The notes beneath the pieces were generated by a model. The model made no database searches. It was not told the origin of the DNA and saw nothing but the letters and a program-made list of their open reading frames with translations. A stretch of 64,000 nt of DNA, taken from assembly GCA_937919945.1 (NCBI GenBank), contig CALESY010000168.1, positions 1-64,000 of the forward strand, written 5' to 3'. This document shows, piece after piece, positions 25,352-33,714 of this stretch (positions within the stretch are counted from its first letter, which is position 1; every line of letters begins with the position of its first letter). The position numbers and the translations under genes were made by a program. This DNA is from an uncultured Chitinophagaceae bacterium. GTDB lineage: Bacteria > Bacteroidota > Bacteroidia > Chitinophagales > Chitinophagaceae.

Positions 25352-26209
25352 ATGCAAGAAAAACCTTTGGTAAGTGTATTGATGACAGCCTATAACAGGG
25401 CATCTTGTATAGGCAATGCAATAGAAAGTGTATTAGCTAATACATACCCTAATTTTGAATTGATAATTGTTGATGACTGTTCTACAGATGATACTTTGGC
25501 AATCGCTCAACAATACGCTTCAAAAGACACACGCATCAGGGTATATAAAAATGAAATAAATCTTGGTGATTATCCAAATAGAAACAAAGCGGCGTCTTAT
25601 GCTAAAGGTAAGTATTTGAAGTACTGTGACAGCGATGAAGAACTTTACTCGTTTTGTCTGGATTTCATGGTAGACTCAATGGAAGCATACCCCGAAGGTG
25701 CTTTGGGATTGTCTCATATACACGATGTAAGGCGGCTACCATACATGGTATCGTCTGAGGAGGCATACCAATGGCATTATTTTAAGAAAGACTTTTTTCA
25801 CAATGCGCCTACATCAACCATCATCAGGCGAGCGGAATTTGAAAAAGAAGGTGGTTTCGGAAACATACGTCACCGAGGCGATTATGATTTGTGGCTAAGG
25901 ATGGCAGCAAAATACCCGGTAGTGCGAGTACCTGCATTCCTTACGTGGAACTTTGATCATGACGGTCAGGAGAAGAGCAAGAACCATTTGTATAAAAAGG
26001 CACTGACGCATAATATATCTATTGCCGCATTGAAAGATGCAAACTGTCCTTTGAAAGAAGAAGACAAACAAAGAGCTATAAAAAAATGGAGGTGTGGTTT
26101 TATCAGACAAAATATTTTTGGTGGTCTACTTAAATGTAAGCTGAAAGAAGTACTGTACCTGATGAAAGAAGCCAATATCAAGTTTTCAGAAATTATCAAT
26201 GCCATCTGA
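25352..26209 (+). CDS. Glycosyltransferase family 2
   Basis: A 285-residue GT-A enzyme starting at the ATG at 25352; an in-frame TTG 42 bases upstream would lie inside the previous gene and add residues unlike the family. Motifs are VSVLMTAYNRASCI, VDDCSTDDT and KYCDSDEEL as the DxD site. RHRGDYDLWLRMA near residue 190 is the usual acceptor-site ED-type motif. It is followed by a TGATG junction into the next GT2. Confidence 0.87.
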   Translation: MQEKPLVSVLMTAYNRASCIGNAIESVLANTYPNFELIIVDDCSTDDTLAIAQQYASKDTRIRVYKNEINLGDYPNRNKAASYAKGKYLKYCDSDEELYSFCLDFMVDSMEAYPEGALGLSHIHDVRRLPYMVSSEEAYQWHYFKKDFFHNAPTSTIIRRAEFEKEGGFGNIRHRGDYDLWLRMAAKYPVVRVPAFLTWNFDHDGQEKSKNHLYKKALTHNISIAALKDANCPLKEEDKQRAIKKWRCGFIRQNIFGGLLKCKLKEVLYLMKEANIKFSEIINAI

Positions 26210-27129
26210 TGTCACTAAACCCATTATTCTCCATCATTATTCCTACATTCAATAGGGCTCAATTTATAAAACGAGCTATTGATAGTGTTTTAGCGCAAAG
26301 CTATAGCAACTGGGAGTTGTTGGTTGTTGATGATGGATCTACTGATAATACAAGGGATGTTGTGATGCAATATTGTAATGCAGATAAGCGGATTAAATAC
26401 ATTTATCAGCAAAATCAAAGGGTATCAGCAGCAAGAAACAGAGGCATGGAAGCCTGTAACGGAGACTATCTCTGTTTTTTGGACAGTGACGATGAATATA
26501 AAACAACCCATTTGCAGGTTTTTGCAGATGCGATAAACAACGGACACCATAGCAATTTACTATATACAAAATTCATCAGTGTAGCAGAGGGGATTGAAAG
26601 AACGTTTGAACCAAATGTTTTTGCCAATAGCAATGATGATAAACGTACAAGAATATTAAACGTATTTCTTCCTTACTCGCCCCCTGTGCAGACAATATGT
26701 GTGCCGGCATCTGTAAAAAATAGCGTGAAATATAATCCAAAATATAACTATACAGAGTGCTATGACTTTTGTGCAAAATGTGCATCTTTAGCAAACCCCT
26801 ACTTTGTTAACGAAGCAACTGTATACATGCATATACATAGTGGAAATATTAGTGTGGCAAATAATAACAATCAGGCTTTAAACTTTTATTCCATGCAGAT
26901 AAAAGAATTTACTGATATGGTTAATGATGATTACTACAAAGAGATTGCGCATACACCTCAATATGCAGCTAAATTGCAGAGTCTGTATTTAAACGTAATA
27001 AAAATACTTTTTGGCATTAAACAGTATAAAAATGCAATACAGTATTTTGCCGCATTAATAAAATGGAAACCAGGTTTATTGCTATCTAAGCAAATGCCTG
27101 TATTGATATATCAACTAATTAAACAATAA
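26209..27129 (+). CDS. Glycosyltransferase family 2
   Basis: A 306-residue GT-A enzyme: FSIIIPTFNRAQFI, VDDGSTDNT and the DxD site FLDSDDEY. Its ATG overlaps the stop of the preceding GT2 by one base (TGATG), a coupling arrangement. By eye its codons are AT-richer than those of the genes at the two ends of the locus. Specificity unknown. Confidence 0.88.
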   Translation: MSLNPLFSIIIPTFNRAQFIKRAIDSVLAQSYSNWELLVVDDGSTDNTRDVVMQYCNADKRIKYIYQQNQRVSAARNRGMEACNGDYLCFLDSDDEYKTTHLQVFADAINNGHHSNLLYTKFISVAEGIERTFEPNVFANSNDDKRTRILNVFLPYSPPVQTICVPASVKNSVKYNPKYNYTECYDFCAKCASLANPYFVNEATVYMHIHSGNISVANNNNQALNFYSMQIKEFTDMVNDDYYKEIAHTPQYAAKLQSLYLNVIKILFGIKQYKNAIQYFAALIKWKPGLLLSKQMPVLIYQLIKQ

Positions 27130-27132
27130 TTA

Positions 27133-27915
27133 ATGGCATTTAGTCCTTCTGAATATTGGAACGAGAGGTTAAAAAAGAATTTCAACCTTGTTGGTGTGGG
27201 CGATATTTCTATGGGAATGGCCTATAATAAACTTTCTTATGCTGTTACCCGTATTGGCTTACATAGGATATTCAGAAAATATTGTACCAACAAGGATGGT
27301 TATATATTAGATATTGGTTCAGGAATAGGATTCATTGTCAGTACATGGCAAAGTGGTGGATATACAAACATAGATGGATCTGACATAAGCACATTTGCAG
27401 TAGAACAATTAAAACAAAACTACCCTGCTTATAGTTTCTATGAATTAGATATTGCCAGCAGTATAGAAGTACTAAACAAAAAAAAGTACGACTACATAAC
27501 TTGTGCGTCTGTTTTATACCATATTGTAGATAACGATAACTGGCAAAATGCATTGAAAAACATAAGAGCGGCAATGAACAAGGATGGCATATTTATATTT
27601 TCAGAAGGCTTCCCGGTTCAGGATTTTGATATTACACACCAGGTGTCAAGGAGTAGGGAGATGTATACAGAAGTGTTAGATAAAGCAGGATTTCAGGTGT
27701 TAAAGTCAGTACCAAATTATGTATTAATGTCAGATCCTACCGGTACTAAAAACTCATTTTATAAATATTGGTGGGCTTTATCCGTAAGAGTGTCTAGGCG
27801 TTTTCCTAGTCTGGCGTATATATGGTGGTCATGCACTTATCCTTTAGAGTTGTTGTTGACTAAATATAAAAAAACTACTCCTGGTCAGGAGTTTTGGATT
27901 TGTAAGGCTGTGTAG
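27133..27915 (+). CDS. Class I SAM-dependent methyltransferase
   Basis: A 260-residue protein with the SAM-binding motif I ILDIGSGIGFIVSTW, an acidic residue after the second strand (IDGSDIS) and the post-strand-4 ITCASVLYHIVDND segment, typical of Methyltransf_11-like enzymes. Between glycosyltransferases it is most likely a sugar O- or N-methyltransferase. It could also act on the growing chain end, which would fit the end-recognition domain of Wzt, but that is inference. Confidence 0.82.
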   Translation: MAFSPSEYWNERLKKNFNLVGVGDISMGMAYNKLSYAVTRIGLHRIFRKYCTNKDGYILDIGSGIGFIVSTWQSGGYTNIDGSDISTFAVEQLKQNYPAYSFYELDIASSIEVLNKKKYDYITCASVLYHIVDNDNWQNALKNIRAAMNKDGIFIFSEGFPVQDFDITHQVSRSREMYTEVLDKAGFQVLKSVPNYVLMSDPTGTKNSFYKYWWALSVRVSRRFPSLAYIWWSCTYPLELLLTKYKKTTPGQEFWICKAV

Positions 27916-27916
27916 G

Positions 27917-29170
27917 ATGCACGTATTGGTAATACCATCAGAAGAATTTGTTCCGAAAAGAAACCATGCTATTGGGATTTTTCAATTCCATCAGGCTAAA
28001 ATCATGATGGATCATGGTTTCAAGGTGGGGGCATTATCGGTAACACAAGCGTTTTCTGTATTTATGCTATTGAAAGCAATGGTATATAAACTCGGAATGC
28101 GAAAAACAGGTAATATAACAGATAGCTACAGCTTTACTAAAGTTATAAGTACATTATACAATAAACTGTTTGCACAACATAAGTATCTTCAGGAAGATAA
28201 TATTGAAGGTATTCCCGTTTTCAGAATCGAGGGTTTTTATTACCAAAGCCCGTCAGATTATTCAAGTATGTATGGATGGACAAAAGCCGGTATGATTGCA
28301 TTTGATAAATATGTGGCTAAGTATGGTATGCCTGATATTGTGCACGCACACAATGCCATGTATGCAGGAGTGTTGGCAAGAAAAATAAATGAAAAATATA
28401 AAGTACGCTATGTAATAACAGAGCATAGTACACTCTTTGCAAGAAATATGGTTAACGACTCCAAGTTGCTTAGTGCTTTAAAACAAGCATATCAATCTGC
28501 ACATGGCGTTTTTGCTGTAAGTCAACCGTTTTGCAAGCTACTTTCAGAAAAGTTTCCGGGAGTTAGTTTTGAATACTTCCCGAATGTTATTGACCCATAC
28601 TTAGAAAAACAACCATTCACTGTTGGCAAAGTAAAAAATGATGAGTTTATTTTTTTGAATATTGCAGAGCTACATCCTAAAAAGAACCATCAACTTCTGC
28701 TGGAGTCATTCGCTGAATTGAAAAAAAAATCTAAATATGGTCATGTTAAGCTTTGGATAGCTGGCAGTGGTGTAGAACACGATAATATTATTAATACTAT
28801 AAATGAGTTAAATCTGCAAAATGATGTAATAATGCTTGGGCTGCTTAACAGGAACAAGATATTGCAGGCGATAAAAGATAGTAGTTCGGTTATACTTTCT
28901 AGTGATTATGAAACTTTCGGTGTAGTATTGATAGAAGGTATGCTGTTTGGTAAGCCTGTAATTGCAACAAAATGTGGTGGACCGGAATCTTTTGTAAATG
29001 ACTATTGTGGTATTTTGGTAGATAAAAAAGATAAAAACCAATTGAGCGATGCAATGACAACACTTGTGAATAATATTCATAGCTACGATCCTCTGCAAAT
29101 AAGAGACTATATATTGCAGGAATTCGGAGAGAACAGGTTTTTAGATAGGATACAATCAATATACCATTAG
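27917..29170 (+). CDS. Glycosyltransferase, GT4-like
   Basis: A 417-residue GT-B enzyme. The N-terminal domain has IVHAHNAMYAGVLA and VITEHSTLFARNM, the C-terminal domain LNIAELHPKKNHQLLLESF and the E-x7-E motif in SSDYETFGVVLIEGML. It starts one base after the methyltransferase stop. A 30-bp gap with a small palindrome (GCTTTAGTTAAAGC) follows before the wbpG-like gene, the longest gap between the first asnB and the end of the locus. Confidence 0.88.
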   Translation: MHVLVIPSEEFVPKRNHAIGIFQFHQAKIMMDHGFKVGALSVTQAFSVFMLLKAMVYKLGMRKTGNITDSYSFTKVISTLYNKLFAQHKYLQEDNIEGIPVFRIEGFYYQSPSDYSSMYGWTKAGMIAFDKYVAKYGMPDIVHAHNAMYAGVLARKINEKYKVRYVITEHSTLFARNMVNDSKLLSALKQAYQSAHGVFAVSQPFCKLLSEKFPGVSFEYFPNVIDPYLEKQPFTVGKVKNDEFIFLNIAELHPKKNHQLLLESFAELKKKSKYGHVKLWIAGSGVEHDNIINTINELNLQNDVIMLGLLNRNKILQAIKDSSSVILSSDYETFGVVLIEGMLFGKPVIATKCGGPESFVNDYCGILVDKKDKNQLSDAMTTLVNNIHSYDPLQIRDYILQEFGENRFLDRIQSIYH

Positions 29171-29200
29171 GCTTTAGTTAAAGCAGCCAAATAATACGGA

Positions 29201-30343
29201 ATGGAAGAAGAAAAAAAATATCAGCAATGCAGCATATCTGTAATGGATACAATTGCTGATCCAGATATTTTTTTTGATGAAAATGGTGTATCAAATTATT
29301 ATTATGAATTTCAAGAAGCCTATAAAAACAATGTTCACATAGGTGAAGATGCACAAGATAAGCTAGCTACAATAGTAGACAGTATTAAAAAGGCAGGTAA
29401 AGAAAAAGAGTACGACTGCATAATGGGACTCAGCGGTGGTGTCGATAGTACATATATAGCACTTTTAGCCAAACAACTAGGACTGCGACCTTTGGCAGTA
29501 CATTTTGATAACGGCTGGAATAGTGAGCTTGCAGTAAAGAACATTGAAAATATTGTAGCCAAACTTGGCTTCGATTTGTTTACATATGTCATAAATTGGG
29601 AAGAGTTTCGTGATTTGCAAATAGCTTACCTAAAAGCATCTGTAGTAGATATTGAAGCTATAACAGACCATGCAATATTTGCAACACTATACAGAATTGC
29701 TGGTCAGAAGGAAATAAAATATATCTTAAGCGGGGCTAATGTTCAGACAGAAAATACATTGCCTAAAAGTTGGATACATTCTAAATCAGATCATATCAAT
29801 ATCAAATCCATTCATAAAGCATTCGGTACAATAAAACTAAAGACTTTTCCTTTTATGGATGCTAAAGTGAAGCGATATTATCAACAAGTAAAAGGTGTGA
29901 CATCTATTTCATTATTAAATTACATCGACTATAACAAACAGTCTGTCAAAAATATTATTCAACATGAGTTGAATTGGAAAGACTATGGCGGTAAACACTA
30001 TGAGAGTATATGGACTAGATTTTATCAGGGATACATACTACCCAAAAAGTTTAAGATAGATAAACGAAAAGCTCACTTAAGTGATTTGATTTTTTCACGA
30101 CAAATAACAAAAGAGCAAGCTTTAGAAGAATTGATAAAACCAATATACGATGCTGAGCAGTTAAGTACAGATTATGAATTTGTTTTAAAAAAACTAGGGT
30201 TATCACAAGCGGATTTTGACAATATTATGCAGACACCTCGTCGTAGTCATTACGATTTCGATTATGAAATGCCTATTGACAAAAGATATCCAATATTGAA
30301 ACCAATTAAGAAAATTTACAGAAGTATCTTTTGGCCAAAGTAA
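29201..30343 (+). CDS. wbpG: N-acetyl sugar amidotransferase (WbpG/PseA family)
   Basis: A 380-residue ATP-pyrophosphatase (MGLSGGVDSTY near residue 80). WbpG-family enzymes turn an N-acetyl group on a nucleotide sugar into an acetamidino group with ammonia from a HisH/HisF-like partner. The N-terminal VMDTIADPDIFFDENGV block matches the family (CxRCVMDTxDPDIxFDExGVCNxC pattern), but the four metal-type cysteines are reduced to one: QQCSIS and GVSNYY replace CxRC and GVCNxC. A HisF-like gene follows after 1 bp and a WbpB/D/E-like trio after that, which fits a 3-acetamidino uronic acid. Sequencing error is unlikely, as several codons differ. Confidence 0.85.
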   Translation: MEEEKKYQQCSISVMDTIADPDIFFDENGVSNYYYEFQEAYKNNVHIGEDAQDKLATIVDSIKKAGKEKEYDCIMGLSGGVDSTYIALLAKQLGLRPLAVHFDNGWNSELAVKNIENIVAKLGFDLFTYVINWEEFRDLQIAYLKASVVDIEAITDHAIFATLYRIAGQKEIKYILSGANVQTENTLPKSWIHSKSDHINIKSIHKAFGTIKLKTFPFMDAKVKRYYQQVKGVTSISLLNYIDYNKQSVKNIIQHELNWKDYGGKHYESIWTRFYQGYILPKKFKIDKRKAHLSDLIFSRQITKEQALEELIKPIYDAEQLSTDYEFVLKKLGLSQADFDNIMQTPRRSHYDFDYEMPIDKRYPILKPIKKIYRSIFWPK

Positions 30344-30344
30344 G

Positions 30345-31097
30345 ATGGCAAGAATAAGAATCATACCTGTATTGTTGTTGAATAAGGGCGGATTGTACAA
30401 AACAATTAAGTTTAAAAGTCCTGCTTATATCGGCGATCCTATTAATGCAGTTAAGATATTCAATGAAAAAGAAGCCGATGAATTAATTCTTTTAGATTAT
30501 ACAGCATCCGCAGAAAACAGAAAACCGGATTTTACTAAAATTAGTGAAATAGCAGGAGAAGCATTCATGCCAATGGCATACGGAGGAGGTATCAGAAATT
30601 TTGAAACTGCCAAAAATGTGTTTGATGCTGGTTATGAGAAAGTAATTCTTAATTCAATCTTATACGAAGACCTAAAGCTGGTAGATAAGATTGCTGCTGT
30701 ATACGGAAGTCAGGCAGTAGTAGGCTGTATAGATTTTAAAAAACCCTTATTGAGCAAGCATAAAACTTATGCATACTCCGGTTCAAAATCTACCGGATAC
30801 TATCCTATAGACTGGGCTAAACAATTGCAGGAAGCCGGAGTGGGCGAAGTGATGGTGAACAGTATAGAGCAGGATGGTACTTGGGATGGTTATGCCTTAG
30901 ATATTATTAAAGAAATTTCTTCAAATATAAATGTGCCGCTAATTGCATGTGGTGGTGCGGGCTCACTTGAAGATTTTCAGAAAGCGGTAGATAATGGGGC
31001 ATCTGCAGTTGCTGCAGGTAGTATGTTTGTCTTTCAGAAAAAAGGAATGGGTGTGCTCATAAACTTTCCTACAGGAAAAAGAATAAATAAAAATTAA
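30345..31097 (+). CDS. HisF-like ammonia-channel subunit for sugar amidination (HisF2/AglZ type)
   Basis: A 250-residue (beta/alpha)8 barrel clearly related to HisF. Aligned by eye with Thermotoga HisF, the catalytic Asp11 is Leu (RIIPVLLLNKGG for RIIACLDVKDGR), while Asp130 is kept in CIDFKK. The four residues that form the ammonia gate in HisF (Arg5, Glu46, Lys99, Glu167) are all present as Arg5, Glu46, Lys99 and Glu168. This suggests it no longer makes imidazole glycerol phosphate but still conducts ammonia, here to the WbpG-like enzyme encoded 1 bp upstream. The usual glutaminase partner HisH2 is absent from the locus. It is not a normal histidine gene: no other his genes are near. Confidence 0.87.
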   Translation: MARIRIIPVLLLNKGGLYKTIKFKSPAYIGDPINAVKIFNEKEADELILLDYTASAENRKPDFTKISEIAGEAFMPMAYGGGIRNFETAKNVFDAGYEKVILNSILYEDLKLVDKIAAVYGSQAVVGCIDFKKPLLSKHKTYAYSGSKSTGYYPIDWAKQLQEAGVGEVMVNSIEQDGTWDGYALDIIKEISSNINVPLIACGGAGSLEDFQKAVDNGASAVAAGSMFVFQKKGMGVLINFPTGKRINKN

Positions 31098-31126
31098 ACA
31101 ACTAAATATTACTAACAGGTTGTACA

Positions 31127-32140
31127 ATGAACAAAATCAAATTTGCACTGATTGGTTGTGGGCGTATAGCACAACGCCACGCTGAACATATTAATAATCA
31201 GGGAGTGCTTGTTGCTGTTTGCGATGTTGTAAAAGAAAAAGCAGACGCATTAGCCGAACAGTATGGTGCAAAAGCTTATTACGATATTGATGCCTTGCTT
31301 ACTGCAGAAAAAGAGATAGACGTTGTGTCAATATGCTCTCCGAACGGATTGCACGCACAACATTCCATTAAGGCATTAAAAGCAGGTTTCCATGCTTTGT
31401 GCGAAAAGCCAATGGCAATCAATGTGCACGATTGCGGTGAAATGATAAAAGCGGCAGAACAATCAAATAAACGCTTGTTTGCTATCAAGCAAAACAGGTT
31501 CAACCCTCCTGTTGCTGCAGTAAAGCAGGCAATCGATGAAGGTCGTTTCGGTAAAATATACAGCATACAGCTTAGCTGTTTCTGGAACAGAAACGATGAT
31601 TATTATGCAAACTCGTGGAAAGGAACAAAGGATATGGATGGCGGTACGTTGTACACACAGTTTTCTCACTTTGTCGATCTGTTGTACTGGATGATAGGTG
31701 ATATCAGAAATGTAAATGCATATATGGGCAACTATGCTCATGCAAATACGATAGAGTTTGAAGATACAGGTGCAATCATCGTAGAGTTTTATAATGGCGC
31801 AATTGGTACAATTAATTATACTGTTAATAGTTACCAAAAAAATATGGAAGGCTCATTAACCATATTTGCAGAAAATGGTACTGTAAAAATCGGCGGGCAG
31901 TACCTGAACGAATTGGAATATCAACACATCAAAGACTATAAAATAGAAAACCTGCCTGAAGGAAATAAAGCCAATAACTACGGGTCTTATCAAGGCTCTA
32001 TGTCTAATCATGATAAGGTGTATGAAAACCTCATAAATGTATTGTTGAATAATGCAGCTATATCCACCAGTGCATTTGAAGGCTTGAAGACAGTTGAAAT
32101 AATTGATAAAATATACTCATCTGCAAAAAATATACAATAA
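31127..32140 (+). CDS. Gfo/Idh/MocA-family sugar dehydrogenase (WbpB/WlbA-like)
   Basis: A 337-residue NAD-dependent oxidoreductase: N-terminal Rossmann motif GCGRIAQRH (10-18), the family CEKPM motif (92-96), KQNRFNPPV near 121 and the CFWNRNDDYY plus GGTLYTQFSHFVDLLYW segments that fit WbpB/WlbA, which oxidise C3 of UDP-GlcNAc uronate. With the following acetyltransferase and aminotransferase it forms the trio that makes a 2,3-diacetamido uronic acid. The UDP-GlcNAc 6-dehydrogenase (WbpA) that supplies the substrate is not in the window. Confidence 0.85.
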   Translation: MNKIKFALIGCGRIAQRHAEHINNQGVLVAVCDVVKEKADALAEQYGAKAYYDIDALLTAEKEIDVVSICSPNGLHAQHSIKALKAGFHALCEKPMAINVHDCGEMIKAAEQSNKRLFAIKQNRFNPPVAAVKQAIDEGRFGKIYSIQLSCFWNRNDDYYANSWKGTKDMDGGTLYTQFSHFVDLLYWMIGDIRNVNAYMGNYAHANTIEFEDTGAIIVEFYNGAIGTINYTVNSYQKNMEGSLTIFAENGTVKIGGQYLNELEYQHIKDYKIENLPEGNKANNYGSYQGSMSNHDKVYENLINVLLNNAAISTSAFEGLKTVEIIDKIYSSAKNIQ

Positions 32141-32598
32141 TGAATGAGCCGATATTGTATGAGCCTCAAATAAAGAATGTAGCATTCGGTACAAATGTAA
32201 AAGTTGTACAACCCGTAAACATATATGGCTGTGCAATTGGCGACGATTGTTTCGTAGGCCCCTTTGTAGAAATACAGAAAGATGTAACAATAGGTTGCAG
32301 GACTAAGGTACAGTCACACAGTTTTATTTGCGAATTGGTGAGCATAGGTGATGATTGTTTTATAGGTCATGGTGTAATGTTTATTAATGACTTGTTCGCC
32401 AAAGGAGGGCCAGCACGTGGTGATAAAACCTTATGGAAAGAAACAAAAATCGGCAACCATGTATCTATAGGCTCAAACGCTACAATACTGCCTGTAACCA
32501 TTTGCGATAATGTAGTAATAGGTGCAGGTGCCGTAGTTACCAAAAACATTACAGAACCAGGGGTGTATGTAGGCAATCCCGCAAAAAAAATAAAATAA
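32140..32598 (+). CDS. Hexapeptide-repeat sugar N-acetyltransferase (WbpD/WlbB-like)
   Basis: A 152-residue left-handed beta-helix protein made of isoleucine/valine hexapeptides (IGDDCFVGPFVEI, IGNHVSIGSNATIL, IGAGAVVTKNI) with the MFINDLFAKGG loop typical of WbpD-type 3-N-acetyltransferases. It is somewhat shorter than characterised members (about 190 residues). Its ATG overlaps the stop of the dehydrogenase gene by one base. It should acetylate the amino group put on by the next gene's product. Confidence 0.85.
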   Translation: MNEPILYEPQIKNVAFGTNVKVVQPVNIYGCAIGDDCFVGPFVEIQKDVTIGCRTKVQSHSFICELVSIGDDCFIGHGVMFINDLFAKGGPARGDKTLWKETKIGNHVSIGSNATILPVTICDNVVIGAGAVVTKNITEPGVYVGNPAKKIK

Positions 32599-32604
32599 TA
32601 AAAC

Positions 32605-33714
32605 ATGAATATCCCGTTTGTAGACTTAAAATCTCAGTATCAAAGCATCAAAGCAGAAATTGACAGTGCTATTAATAATGTATTGTCAAAGACAGCATTT
32701 ATTGGTGGTGAATATGTAAAAGAGTTCGAGAAAAATTTTGCAGAATTATATGGCGTAAAGCATGTTATCAGCTGTGCAAATGGTACCGATTCTTTGTATA
32801 TAATTATGAAGATGCTTGGTATTGGGAAGGGGGATGAAGTTATTACCGTTGCCAATAGTTGGATATCCAGCTCTGAAACTATTTCGCAAACCGGTGCCAC
32901 GCCGGTTTTTGTGGATATAGACCCGCTCTATTATAGCATGGATGAAAATTTGTTTGAAGCAGCAATTACAGCAAATACAAAGGCAGTAATACTGGTGCAT
33001 CTGCAAGGGCAAATGGCAAATATTGAGGCGATTAATGCAATATGTAAGAAGAAAAATATACACCTTATTGAAGACTGCGCACAATCTCATTTCTCTGAGT
33101 ACAAAGGTGTGCGCGCAGGTTTACAAGGCATTGCGGGCAGCTTCAGTTTTTATCCGGGTAAAAACTTGGGAGCCTATGGAGATGCCGGTGCAATTATTAC
33201 AAACGATGATAAGCTTGCAGAAGCATGCAGGATGTACGCCAATCACGGTGCATTAACAAAACACAAGCATGAAATAGAGGGCATCAATAGCAGGCTCGAC
33301 GGATTGCAAGCTGCTATATTAAATGCAAAGTTACCGCACATACTGAAGTGGACTGAACAACGTATGGTGAATGCATCATTATACAACAATCACCTGAATG
33401 ATATAAAAGACATCGTACTGCCTGCGGTTCGGCCAGACTCAAAACATACTTTTCACTTGTACGTAATAAGAGCAAAAGACAGAGATAGATTACAACAGTA
33501 CCTGAAAGATAAGGGTATTGAAACAGCAGTGCATTATCCGACCGCGTTGCCAAATTTGCAGGCATACAAATATCTCGGCTTATCTGAAGATATGTTCCCT
33601 GTCGCAACAAAGTATCAATCAGAAATATTGTCACTGCCAATGTATCCTGAGCTTACAGAAGAAGGGATTGAATATATAGCATCCGCTATAAAACAGTTTT
33701 ATAATGCAGGGTGA
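32605..33714 (+). CDS. DegT/DnrJ/EryC1 sugar aminotransferase (WbpE/WlbC-like)
   Basis: A 369-residue PLP enzyme. Lys186 in FYPGKNLGAYGDAGA is the PLP lysine, and the glycine-type CANGTDSLYI segment near residue 53 and EDCAQSH near 157 bind the cofactor. It fits 3-amination of a 3-keto uronic acid made by the WbpB-like enzyme two genes upstream. The last 11 bp overlap the following glycosyltransferase start (NAG-stop over MQG), the same junction as between asnB copy 2 and its glycosyltransferase. Confidence 0.88.
   Translation: MNIPFVDLKSQYQSIKAEIDSAINNVLSKTAFIGGEYVKEFEKNFAELYGVKHVISCANGTDSLYIIMKMLGIGKGDEVITVANSWISSSETISQTGATPVFVDIDPLYYSMDENLFEAAITANTKAVILVHLQGQMANIEAINAICKKKNIHLIEDCAQSHFSEYKGVRAGLQGIAGSFSFYPGKNLGAYGDAGAIITNDDKLAEACRMYANHGALTKHKHEIEGINSRLDGLQAAILNAKLPHILKWTEQRMVNASLYNNHLNDIKDIVLPAVRPDSKHTFHLYVIRAKDRDRLQQYLKDKGIETAVHYPTALPNLQAYKYLGLSEDMFPVATKYQSEILSLPMYPELTEEGIEYIASAIKQFYNAG

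Noticed and set aside
29171..29184. GCTTTAGTTAAAGC palindrome as terminator
   Set aside because: No T tract and a two-base loop; it may be an operator but nothing supports a function.
30345..31097. Histidine biosynthesis gene hisF
   Set aside because: Asp11 needed for cyclase activity is replaced by Leu and no other his gene is near; the context is sugar amidination.
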